Position numbers and translations under genes: made by a program
Part shown: piece after piece, positions 47,919 through 59,300 of the stretch
Numbering within the stretch: the first letter of the stretch is position 1
Layout: each line of letters opens with the position of its first letter
The notes under the pieces: model-generated
What the model was told of the DNA's origin: nothing
Seen by the model: the letters and a program-made list of their open reading frames with translations, nothing else
Databases searched by the model: none
Source: Combretum micranthum
Taxonomy: Eukaryota; Streptophyta; Magnoliopsida; Myrtales; Combretaceae
Length of the DNA: 64,000 bases
NCBI GenBank assembly: GCA_024138025.1
Contig: JAMXBD010000819.1
Location: forward strand, 558,001 to 622,000
Reading direction: 5' to 3'

Positions 47919-48480
47919 CAGTCCCTCCACCAGATTTCACTGCATCTCCGGTTCAGGAAAATGAGCCAGAGGATGCACGGGCACAGCTTGCCCATTGATC
48001 CATACTGTCGAAGATTGCTAGAGGCGTACAGCAGAGTACTAGGAGATGATAAGATTATTGCTTTCCTCTTTTTATTTGCTTTTTGTCTAAGTGGAATTGT
48101 ATTTTTCAATTCACTTTATGTAATGAACTTTTATTTATCTTGGTCATGAATGTTTTCTCACTTGCATGGTTTTGATTAGTTGTGCATGCCACCACTGACT
48201 GGTGGATTGGTTTGAGGATTTTGTCATTTAGTGAATGTTATATTTGTAGATTTGAGATTTTGGATTGGTTGTGCATCCTACTAGTGAGTAGTGGATTGGT
48301 TTCAGGAGTTTTCCATGTTAGTGAATGCTACCTTTATGGGTTTGAGGTGTTGAATTGGTCGAACATGCTATTACTGAGTAGTGGATTAGTTTCAGGAGTT
48401 TGTATTGTTAATGAATGTTAAATCTGCAGGATTGCAATGATAGATTGGTACGGTCCGCCATCAGTAGTAGTGGAATGGTT
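47919..48480 (+). pseudogene. Plant mobile domain tail, part 2, and MULE 3' non-coding sequence
   Basis: Beyond the MITE the tail resumes (PVPPPDFTASPVQENEPEDA) and ends at a TGA near 47997-47999. The following 500 bp contains a repeated block (GGATTGGTTT(G/C)AGGA, then GTTAGTGAATG(T/C)TA) near 48205, 48290 and 48380, spaced about 90 bp apart. It is most likely 3' untranslated sequence of the MULE. Confidence 0.5.
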
Positions 48481-48684
48481 TGAGGAGTAACGAAGTTAGT
48501 TGTGGTGGTGGTGTAGTTTTTTCTTTTGCTACTTGTTTAGATGTTTTAACACTTTGTATTTGGGCATTGTTTGTAGGTTTGAACAAATGGGGAGGGATTC
48601 TACTAAAGGCGCCCTTTTGGAACGGCACCTTCGTTGTTTTTCATCACCCACACCAGATGTTGTCCGAGAGAGCACCTATAGTTC

Positions 48685-48800
48685 AAATTCAAAGGCTCTC
48701 TCACAAACGGCGCCTTCACTCGCCTACATCTGGAATTAATTCCACACCATCCTTTCTCCGTGCATTTTCCAAAAACGTACTAAAAAAACACACAAAAACC
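48685..48800 (-). repeat. Right terminal inverted repeat of the MULE
   Basis: Inverted match to 43678-43795; the outer end is CACAAAAACC at 48791-48800, just before the TGGTTTCGTG flank. Confidence 0.85.
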
Positions 48801-48898
48801 TGGTTTCGTGTGCTTGTGCCGATATGGTTTATCATGGTCCCACCATATATATGGATTCAAACTATCACATCATATATGAGACTTAAGAGGAGACATAG

Positions 48899-49630
48899 GC
48901 ATGATTCAGTTTTGAACCAAAACCATCACTAGTAGTTCTAGAATCGAAACCGAATCGATTGGCTTCCTCCATAATCAATTATGGAACTACCAGTTTCATG
49001 GTTCTTAGGGGGTTTTTGGCCTATAACTGGGATTCTTTGGCCTAGAACCAGTGGTTTTACTTGGTTCCATTGAAAAATAAATAAAAATAATATTAAATAT
49101 ATAATTATTAATATTTAACTTATTTCATATAAATAATAAAATTTATTACTTATTCATAATATTTAATAAATTATTATCAACAACACAAATCAACATAGCT
49201 TAAAATAATATATAATTAGTCTAAATAAATTTTTCCTAAAAGAAAAATTCATTTTCTTAATAATATAAGACTATTTTTTATATTGTAATTTCTTTTTATC
49301 TTCTAGAATATTTTACAATATCATAATACTAACTATAATTGATTTGAATGTGCTTATATACATATAAATGTACATTCTAAATAAATTTTTAAAAATTTTG
49401 GTTAAATAATTTAATACTTTTAGATCCAAAATTATTTTGACTTTAAAATTTATTTTTTATTTTTTTTTTTAAAAAAAAGGTTCTATAATTTCAAAACGGA
49501 AACCGAAAACCAACGAATCCATGAAACCAAACTGAGACCTTAGGAGACGGTTCCAATTTCAATTTCTCAATTTCAAGAGTCGAAACCGGTGGTTCTACTT
49601 CCGGTTTGGTACGGTTCCACAGCCATGACA
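48899..49630. mobile_element. Probable hAT-type MITE, ends tentative
   Basis: Left sub-terminal sequence (GGCATGATTCAGTTTTGAAC, then GAATCGAAACCGAATCGATT) and inverted right sequence (TCATGGCTGTGGAACCG, then TACCAAACCGG) are related. GGTTCCA/GGAACC words in opposite orientations frame an AT-rich core. I could not find an 8-bp duplication, so the limits are approximate. Confidence 0.45.
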
Positions 49631-49956
49631 ATATCTATTTGAGAGGACAGCCCATGAAGATTTAAGGTCCTTTAATATGCGTTCACTTGACAACGTGCTG
49701 GCATCTTAAAAATTATTTCCACTATTGGCTACTTGCTTTGTCGAATTAACACGGACGCTTGCAACAACAGATGGGCGCCGGTGGGGGCACATCACCATTC
49801 GTAATATGATATCGTATTGCTGTTACCATTTACTTTGAAGCCAAAGTCTTTACATTTTATATTTTTTTAATATATTATTTGGACTAATCACTCCATCTCA
49901 AGTTGGGCCAAGACGATGAGAAAACTATAATCCAACATGCAATAGTTGTATAATTT

Positions 49957-50755
49957 TTAAGGGCATTTATCAAACCAAAGCAAAAACCAGATCCAACACA
50001 AAATGCGATTTTTTTATATTTTGATTTAGTTTAAAATTCGATCCAAAGAGTTTCAAATAGTTCATGATTCGATTTAGGAAGTGGAACCAAACCATTTGAT
50101 CCTTAATTGAACAACTTCCAATTACAAAATAAAAGAATATATGATATTTTCTAGTTTCAAAACGTATTAACATTTTATTATATGTTTGTTTTATCGTATT
50201 CTAGTTATTTTGGCATCATATTTTTAAATAAATATTTATCAAGAAACAAATAGCGATGAAAAAAAACTAACAGTTTTCCCATAAACAAACTAACAAATAT
50301 GATATAGATAAGTTATAAATGCAAATCATATATATACAATACAAATAAAAATCTAACAATCCAAATAGACCATATAACCTATTCACATTTATTTTTTTTG
50401 TTTTCTCTCATCTAACTCTCAACCTCCATCTTTCATCTCTCAAGGAACTTGCATGTCTTCATTGTCATTTAAAATGTAATGTTTCCATGATATATGACTA
50501 TCTTACATAATATTCATTAATTTCAACATTAAATTTTAGATAGGAACTCCAAAAAATTATTAATAACATCAATTAGAACTATATATTTTTAAAAGCGGTT
50601 TTCAACCTAATTGAACTAAACCATATTTGACCGTATTTGAAGCAGTTCGATTTAAAAGTTTAGTTTATCAGGGGTTTAAACCGAAATGTTTCATATACAA
50701 TTTGATTCAGTTTAACCCTTTAATCAAAACAAACCAAACCATGAATACTCCTAAA
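49957..50755. mobile_element. Probable hAT-type MITE, ends tentative
   Basis: The left end TAAGGGCATTTATCAAACC and inverted right end TAGGAGTATTCATGG, then TTTGGTTTG, are similar. Opposed AACCAAACC and GGTTTAGT words lie at both sides of an AT-rich core, the arrangement seen in the confirmed MITEs here. The flanking 8 bp do not match cleanly. Confidence 0.5.
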
Positions 50756-50759
50756 TTAC

Positions 50760-52490
50760 TTTTTCATGACATTAATATGATAAATATGATATAATTTCAT
50801 CAAAAGAGAATAAATTCACTTAAGTATTAATGATTTAAATATTTGAAAAAATGAATCAACATCTATAAATTCATTTATAGTATTAACATTTCAAGTGAAT
50901 AAAACAATAAAGTAATGTTTCACAAAATGAGTCAAAATAAAGTATTTATAGTTTATCGTTGAGAAATATTAAGAAAAATCAATTAAAAATTAATTGAAAC
51001 ATTAATATATTAAATTGCAAAAAGTTGATCATCATTTTATTTATGAATTGCATAATACTGATATCTTTAAAAAATTATAATACATTTTGAGGTAGTAATT
51101 TACCTGCTAAATATGTCCTTGCCTACCAATAGCCCAACAAGGCAACAAGCCCAACGCTCGTTGTTTGGATTCATCGTCTTCTTTCCACCAAGATTCGTAT
51201 ATAATTTTTTATGGTAAATCAATTTTTTTCCCTATCAAGAAGCATCTTCTGTCAACTGAATTTACTTTCCTCGCAATAGTCTTTTACTTACTCTTTGATC
51301 TCCTAGATTTTGGTCAAATTCTAGACTTCCTTAACTGTAAATATATCAGATATTTTATTTGATAAATACACATTTGAAATATTGGTTGCGTCTTTAATTC
51401 TTTGAGATTGTACTAAAATGCGTAAACCCCAAAAAGGATCAATATTTGAAACAAGAAATTTTATTTTGTTTTGTTATTTTATAAAGACTTATTATTATTT
51501 TATATTAGTTTGGTTATTTAGTTATTATACTTTATTAATTATTGTTATTAAGTCTTAGTTTATTTATTATTTTGGGTCCACATGGTATAGAGTCTAACAC
51601 ACATCTTCCATTACTTAAAAAAAAAAAAAAAAAGCTTATCAATATACAAGTTAAACGAAATTAATTACTAAAATACCTTGTAAATCACATTTATGAGATA
51701 AAATATGATATCACATACAAATTACAGGTCTAAACCACTATTCAAAGTTTCACTACTATATTTTATCGCATCAAAACCACTATTCAAGTTTGACTACCAT
51801 TGCTTATCCCATGAGAGATGCGGTTCAAGTATATGGCAAGTGCAATATAATTGTAGTCGTCTTCCTCCTCCTTCCACTGGTTCATACCGTTCAATTCAAT
51901 CCCTACACCTCTCCACTGGACTCCTTCAAGCTCAACACTAGCAACTCAAACGCGCTCTGCTTGTCTGCATGAGAATAATGAGCATAGGATTTTGAAGAAT
52001 GGCGCATCTTTCTATAGTGTATAGAATCTCTATATAAGCTATTCTACAAGTGATTTTAGAGCTACATTTGATCATATTTAAATAATTAATTTTAAGAAGG
52101 GTCTTAAACAGGAAATAGTTTCCATGTGCAGATTTAGGGAATATTTGCTATTCTCATTTTTTCAAATTAAAGTTATTTTTATTATATTGCACCAATGCTC
52201 CCAGAGTGTTATCTTTTGCTCATATTATGAAAATTTCAGAGCAAGTATGATAACTAGCTCTGTTTTTAACTTTTCTTAATCACAAATTCAATTCAGTTGT
52301 GCATAGTATCAATTAAATATATAATCCTTTTGATTTAGTCAAATTGGATAGATCATAACCTTCATTTAGTTAGGCCATAAATCGTATCAAATGAACGGAT
52401 TAAGGAAAAAAATAACCATATTTTTTAAATTACACAAATCCACCAAATGTAAAAATAATCTCAAAACTAGGTAAGTTGATAATATATTTA
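50760..52490. other. AT-rich intergenic stretch
   Basis: No gene recognised. At 51790-51972 a 60-codon frame contains a hydrophobic run (IIVVVFLLLPLVHTVQF) like a signal peptide, but I see no continuation, splice context or family match and treat it as unproven. A poly-A run lies near 51618-51633. Confidence 0.5.
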
Positions 52491-52640
52491 CAATAACCTC
52501 ATCTCTTAAAGAGACGAGATTAAAAACGACTTGATTCAACCTTATCTCTTCAAGAGACTAGATCAGTGTATTTACAATAACCTCATCTCTTCAAGAGACG
52601 AGATCGAACACTGATGATCTCGTTTGGTCAAAAGACAAGA
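52491..52640. repeat. Cluster of short interrupted palindromes (CTCATCTCTTnAAGAGACGAGAT)
   Basis: Three related units near 52498-52521, 52541-52563 and 52582-52604 read ATCTCTTAAAGAGACGAGAT, ATCTCTTCAAGAGACTAGAT and ATCTCTTCAAGAGACGAGAT. A looser fourth (GATCTCGTTTGGTCAAAAGAC) follows. Each can form a short hairpin, and TATTTACAATAACCTCATC precedes two of them. This could be the core of a small transposon, but terminal repeats and a target duplication were not defined. Confidence 0.7.
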
Positions 52641-52794
52641 TTCATTGGCCTATTCTGGATATTATTTTTACCCTAATGGCATTTTTGTATTTTTTTTTAA
52701 ATAATATTAATTTCCTTCTCCCTCAAATGGACTTATCTAGACCTAGTTTGATTTCACTGTTGGTGCATCATGTATAATAATCTCATTCCTTCAT

Positions 52795-52880
52795 CTTTTC
52801 TTTTCTTTTCTTTTCTTTTCTTTTTTAGGTTTCTTTTAATCCAAAAACTCAATAATCACCAAAAAAAAAAAAAAAAAAAA
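52795..52880. repeat. (TTTTC)n microsatellite and poly-A run
   Basis: Six or so CTTTT units near 52796-52824, then a 20-base A run near 52860-52880. Confidence 0.9.
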
Positions 52881-53318
52881 CCAAATTTTTACCTTTGTGC
52901 ATTTAGCCGAACACGAATTATCCTTGACACTATCTTTTTTTCAAGTGCCTCCAGATAGAAGATGGAAATTAACAAAATTCATTCATTCACGGAAAAATAA
53001 ATGATATATTGGATACTCATGTGAGCATGTCAATAAGATATACGGTCCATCGGCAGGGCGAATGCCACCACATTCCGTTCTTATGGAGGGCGGGGCAGTT
53101 TCTCAGAGATGAAAAGTAAGAAAATCATGCCTCAGAAACCATGCATGAAGATGAACGTTAGCTCAACTTGCCAGAAGCATTAAAATTGCATCTATCCTAA
53201 CTATTGAGTTAAGCCGGTGCATCATAACAGAATTACAGAACAGGCTGATCTGGTTCTACAAAAATTTCCAACGAATCCAGGTGGACAACTATATTCTCTC
53301 CAACCAAAAGGATTGGAT

Positions 53319-56300
53319 CTACTTGCTGTATAAATGGACAACAGTGAAGATAAAGAAGCCTGCCATCTGCATAAAAGAAAAACACACATCATAAAAAGTA
53401 TAAACGAGAGACAAACATACCATAGAAAGCATAAAAAAGAGACAAACATATCATAAAAAATATAAGCAGGTTTCCCAATAGCAAAAATTGCATAATCACT
53501 GGTCATCATTGTCAGATGATTCCGTGTTTGAGTGACTTTGAAGTCACAGGCTCAAAGCGAGCTTCTAAGTAACTAGAAGAAAAAAGAAAATGTTTGGTGT
53601 CAAATTCAGAGGTAAACAATTACAGACATTTATTCCATGCTAGGAAAGATGCCTCTTAGGCTCTTACCATGTTTTCCATCTAAATCATTACTCCAAAAAA
53701 AACAAGATAGAGTGGAAGTTGTAAGGTGAAAGGGAAGAAGGATACCATAGAGAAAGCTGCACCATAGTAGGGATAGGCAGCTGGAATAAATCTCTCATAC
53801 TCATTGTGTCTGAAGGGACGGACAGGAATCTACAAAGAAATTTATAAACATAATTAGCTTTACAGGACCCCATCCTACACAACCTTTCCAGCCAGGATAG
53901 AATTCTCAGCGGACATTATTTATCCAAAGGAAAATTTTTAGGTTAAGAATTTCCACTTCTCCAGCAGACCTACAATCAAAAGTATGTCCTACCGTATGGT
54001 GTATACTCTTAGTTCACAATTCAACAAGAGCATGGACTCATTTCCATAACAGAAACATTTAAATTTTCTTCTCTCAACTAGGCAATATGACTTCATATAT
54101 CTCTTCTAAGAAGATGAAGACCACCGCCATTCCAGCTAAGCATGAGTTGATCTTATATAAGAAAGCAAGTCCAAAATACTTCTACAGGAGTTCTTTAAAT
54201 GCATGTACAAAAATGTGTCCACATAGAGTTAAAAAGAAAAAAGGACATGGTTTTAAGAACCAGAATACAACACTTTCTTTACATAGTAAAGACACACATA
54301 AAACTTTAGGGCAAGATGAAATCAATAAATATGCATGTCTATAAAACTCATGTACCAAAAGTTGCAAACAATGGATTACCTGCTTTGATAGGGATAGGCT
54401 AGTGTATCCAAGCCTTTGATACTCAACCTTAAACTGGAAAACACCATATACATCCGGAACCTTAAAGGAAGTAGAATAAACACCCTGCAGAAATGCACAC
54501 ATGAGGAGTAAATATACGAAAGCTGAGAAAATGCAAACTTTGATTAGAAAAAGAGAAGTACCTTCTTATCATTTGACAAAGTTTTTAAAACATAAGGACT
54601 CATCATGTAAAATTGAACTTGAACATCATCTGCAACATATGGTTCCCAGCTTGTTCCTGACCATTCATATATCTCAACAGAGTACTCCTAAAGGATTTTA
54701 TCAATATGTCAGAAAATAATTGCATTTTTCGAATCACATATATTCCACCATTAAACCAATTATAAAATAAAATTACCAAGTCATCATTGATCCTGTATAT
54801 TGCAGGTTCGTCAGCTTCCCCAACTTTGTTGTGTTTCACATTCATAGCCTACATAAAAAAAAGCACCTGGAAGCAATTAGATGACTACATACTAAATGAT
54901 CCCCATTAGTGAGGATGAAAGCATTGGCACTGGATAAAACCAGGGCCAGGTGTTGACGGTTCACTTTGAGGCTAGCTCTTGGACCCTCAAGAGAGGTTCA
55001 CCCTTCATTTTTACTGTTAAACATGTTTTAAGAGAAATTTCCAGATCAGGGTATCCACCCACCAAGAACTGCCCAAGAAAAGGCAACTATGAGGTGGAAA
55101 CAAGTTTAGAGCCTATTATGGTCATCTATTCCTGAATTTCCATCTATTCTTTCCAATTTGAAATATGAAAGAAAAAAATAGTTTTAAAAAAATTGAATAA
55201 TATAAAAAAGTTTAGGGTATCTACCCACCAAGAACTGCCCAAGAATAGGCAACTATGAGGTAGAATCAAGTTTAGAACCTATTATGGTCATCTACTCCTG
55301 AACTTTCATCTATTCTGTCCGATTTGAAATATGGGAGAAAAAATAGTTTAAAGTAGTTGCACAATATACAAAAGTTTGTGCACTTAGGATAATGATCCAT
55401 GCAACATTTACATCTGATCTATATAATAAATTCGAGTCCAAGATTAGTAATTTTGAGTACAACAAAAGTGAACTGGTCTTCACAACCACCACCACCATAT
55501 ATACATACATATGTTCAGGAATTATCAACCAAGGAACATTTGCAGGTGTTGTGCAATCAAAACTGTGATTCACCAACTATGAATAAGTTCAAAATTTCAT
55601 TTTAAGTAAAATTTACAAACCATAATCCATTGTAGAAGTAACAAGAAAGTAGACTATTACAAAGTCACTAGCTCAAAACAGCTGATGCTAGCACTAGAAA
55701 CAAAAAAGCGCATGTACCAAAACTCATAACAAGGACATTACAAAAGAAGAATGCTAGTGTCAGAGGCCTAGAAAAGACTTAACACTTCCCTACGTGAACA
55801 TTTGATAGACACGCAGGGCTTCCAAGTCTCTTCGTGTTCCTTTCTCGCCAAACATAATAGATTACAGCTGTACAAGTTTTCTTCCCGATGGCCGTTGGGC
55901 CCATGGAAAAAATGGTCACTAGTCAATTTAAGTATATTTACTGGCCAATCGAGTCCAACACTGATTTTTTCCCCATAAAGCTGAAAAAAATACACTTGAA
56001 GAGGAGGTGATGGGAATTACTTGACGTTGTGACACATATAGCGGCAATCTGACAATGTTCCATACACGAAGCCTGTCTAAAGTGCAGACTTTCTAGAGCT
56101 TCACAAGCCAAAGAATGAAAGCATTTCTATAGACGCATCCATTCTACCACACCATTACTCAAAAGGCCTGCAAGGGGAGGCTTGAGAACCTAAGTTGTAG
56201 GCTTCCTTAACAGTCTTGCTAGACATGTTATCCAAACCAAGAAATATGTAAATTCCAATCTAAGGGTACAATTAAGCCCCAGGTCTTCCTTGTTTGGGCC

Positions 56301-59300
56301 ACCCCGATGCATAAACTTCTCTTTTTCCTATTCAATGTATTTATAAAGGATCTTATTCTCATCCCCCATTCTCTATTTAAGGAGGCATTGAGCCTTTTCC
56401 CTTGGTTGAAGAAACTTCCTGCAACTCCACAACCGTCAGAAAGGGTATACAGAAGTTCCTTCCTAGAATCTCTGCCGTGACCCAACTGGACCAAAGAGAA
56501 TCTTCATCACCAGAGCAAAGGGTCCTAATACACCTTAATTGAGCTGCCACGTTCCATTCACCAATATATAAGATGCTGAGACCCCCTTCATTTTAGGTTT
56601 GCATGTCTTCCTAGCTGCCTTAGCCTTCGGCTGCAGGCTGCCAATTCTTGTCATTTCGAATCCATGAGAACTGGTTCGCTATCATATTAAACTCCTTTAA
56701 GACATTCTTAGGTAGCACAGTTAAGGACTAACAGACTTAAGAGGAAAATAACTTCAAATAATTAGACCCTATCAGCATATGCTAATGATCAATGTGAGCC
56801 CAATTCTATTTACTAGGTCCAAGCAAATGACCAAAAGGAGGAGAGGAATCTCAAGGCATCTAATGGAGATCCGCAAAGAAACTCCCAGGAGCTGTACTAT
56901 CTGTTGCTGACTGGTGTCATTACCCCCACCAAGGAAAATTTGACTCTTGCACATGCTGGTCTTCAAACCCAACAGAATTTTGGACTCCACCAGAGCTCTT
57001 TCATCGAGGAGATTGGCTATGATTTACCTTTTAACAACAATGAAATCTTCTATTTAATGCCTTATCTTTCATTAAGCAAGACAAAAACCTCCATACCAAG
57101 ACAAAGAGGCACAGAGATAGTAGGTCTCCTTGTTTAAGACCCTTAAGAAACCCCAGAATTCACCATTAAGGTTGACTGAAACCCTAAGAGATGTGACATA
57201 TTGCATTATCCAACTCACAAACTCAAGGAAAGGTGCATGGAAATCAATAGTTGAATGAGAAAACATTGATTTCATGCCACTTTTGTCACTCGCCTTGGGC
57301 TCTTAGACAACTAACGATAGCCTTTAGCTAGCCTAGCTCTTTGGAGACCAAATTGTTGTCAGCAATTTATACACCCCTATCAAAGCTTTTGTTCTTTCCC
57401 CACCAAGCTAGGAAGAGGGGTTTTAAAACGGTTTTTTTGGTTGAATAACAATAAGCTACGATTATTAAGATACACTAGTGAAGGGAAACAGTGAAAGTCG
57501 CATGGTTTAGGGCACTCAAAAGCTTACCCAAGATGACAAGTCTTGGATAGCAAGCGTCCCTTCTCCTCCAACAATCTCCCAATAATGTTCAAAAAACTTA
57601 TGCCAAAGCAGTCTATACTGGCCACCTTATCTTGCATTAAGAGAACAAGTACTATTTATTTCTTGAGGATACAAGCTTCACAAATTCTCCCCAATCAACT
57701 TTCAAATGCCTTCATACAGAAGAATTAAGCTTTTCCAATCAGTCAACAAGCCTTTTAGATTCAATTTATAAATTTTTCTTTGGTTAAGGACAAAATAACC
57801 ACAGAGAACTATGATCAGACTCCTGGAAGCAAAAAAGGTAGTTTCAGTGTAGGGTGGTTGATGATCCATTGATCATTTGCAAAAACCCTACCTAACATCC
57901 TAAGAATAGGTCTTCCTTTGTCATCTGTGAAACATGTAACAGATCATTAAACCTGCCATCATCAACACTGGCTCATAATGTATGAAAAATCAATAACAAA
58001 TACACATATAACTTTTTTCCCTTTGGTAAGTAATTACTCTCTCATAGTATTTGAAAAGTGTTGACCACTTTAAGTGTGTTTTAGCAAGAACACTTCCCAC
58101 CTTTCTTCACACCTATGCACAATTTACAGAAAACACACCTTTCTATCCCCTATATCAGCTGAATGGCATGTAGATCCGTAAACTTCTCTTATCGCAATTC
58201 TTCACGCTAAGCTATTAGGGTAAAATTGCACTTAACCTCCTTAAGTCCCCATGATTCCCATCACCTGGCCAGAAATGTATGTTGCACACATGATGAAATT
58301 CGTCCATGGCATGTCTATGCCATGCAACCTAAGCAAAACTATTTCAATGCATAAGCGATAAATTGGTCACCATTAGTTTATCTTAGTTTTCATTCAATCA
58401 ATCAACATGGATGGGGAAAATAAAAGGGGATTTTCCATATCACATGGTATAAAGTTGTTCCAAGGAGATATACTAGAAATATTTAAAGGCAGCATACAAC
58501 TTGCAAAGAGATTTTATGCAATATTGGTTAATTAATTTGATCAAAGAAAAAAATAAATTAATGGAGATGAATTTATCACCCAAGTATAAAGAGGGGTCAG
58601 CTACGGTGCATGAGATAGCAAATGCCATAACCAAATTTCATCAGCAGCAATGCACATGTTTTGACCAAGGGGCACAGAAGTCATGTGATGACTTCAAACT
58701 TATGATATGTGACTGATCATGTTTCATAGAAGATATTAATAAGAATCAACAGGGTCAATGCAGCAGCTGATGGGATCTACTGTAATCCTATTCTATGCTT
58801 TGATTTTCGGTAGACCAATCCTATCCAAAGCTTACCAAATTTGCAGAGTGCATAAAGGACATTCACCTTTCATGCACATGACCTTCGTGCCAATTTGACT
58901 TTTGAAAAACAGCAACACAGTAACTCTAGCAGATGTTTCTCTAAGTTATGGTATACAAAAAAGTGTTTGATGGTGCATACCAAGAAGTAATTCTTTGGAT
59001 AAGATCGTCTATGTTCATAAGGTAAATTAACTCAATAAGAGTTGATAAGTTACACTCTTATCACATAACACCACCAAAATCCCAATCATTCGGTTGCTAG
59101 CACCAACAAGACAATCTAATTCCTAAAAGGTGAAAATTTTGTTGTGAAATCTTTCATATGTTTCTCAATATTTTAATCATGTAGATTGGCTATTTTTCAT
59201 ATTTGAGTATTCCTGATCGTAGATAATTATATCAATGGACTTGCAACTCATTGGAAACATTTGGCACAATCAAGAACATCGATATGACATTCTATTTCTC

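Larger units (their letters stand above)
43678..48800 (+). mobile_element. Mutator-like element (MULE) with long TIRs, transposase pseudogene and plant mobile domain
   Basis: The ends are inverted repeats of at least 110 bp. Left: GATTTTTGGGTGTTTTTTGG, then TTTTTGGAAAAATGCAC, GATGGTGTAGAAATTAATTC and CCGTTTGTGAG. Right, inverted: GGTTTTTGTGTGTTTTTTT, then TTTTTGGAAAATGCAC, GATGGTGTGGAATTAATTCC and CCGTTTGTGAG. The flanks are TGGTTTTGTG (43668-43677) and TGGTTTCGTG (48801-48810), a 9-10 bp duplication with one mismatch, as Mutator-type insertion makes. Inside are a MuDR-type transposase pseudogene and a plant mobile domain fragment. A hAT MITE has inserted in the latter. The element is inactive. 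Confidence 0.88.

Noticed and set aside
51790..51972. 60-codon frame with a hydrophobic, signal-peptide-like run
   Set aside because: No family match, no continuation or splice context, and a competing overlapping frame of similar length; insufficient support for a gene.
53222..53509. 95-codon minus-strand frame over the last OST48 exon
   Set aside because: It is in a different frame from the conserved C terminus; the true frame ends at 53319-53321 with the membrane segment.
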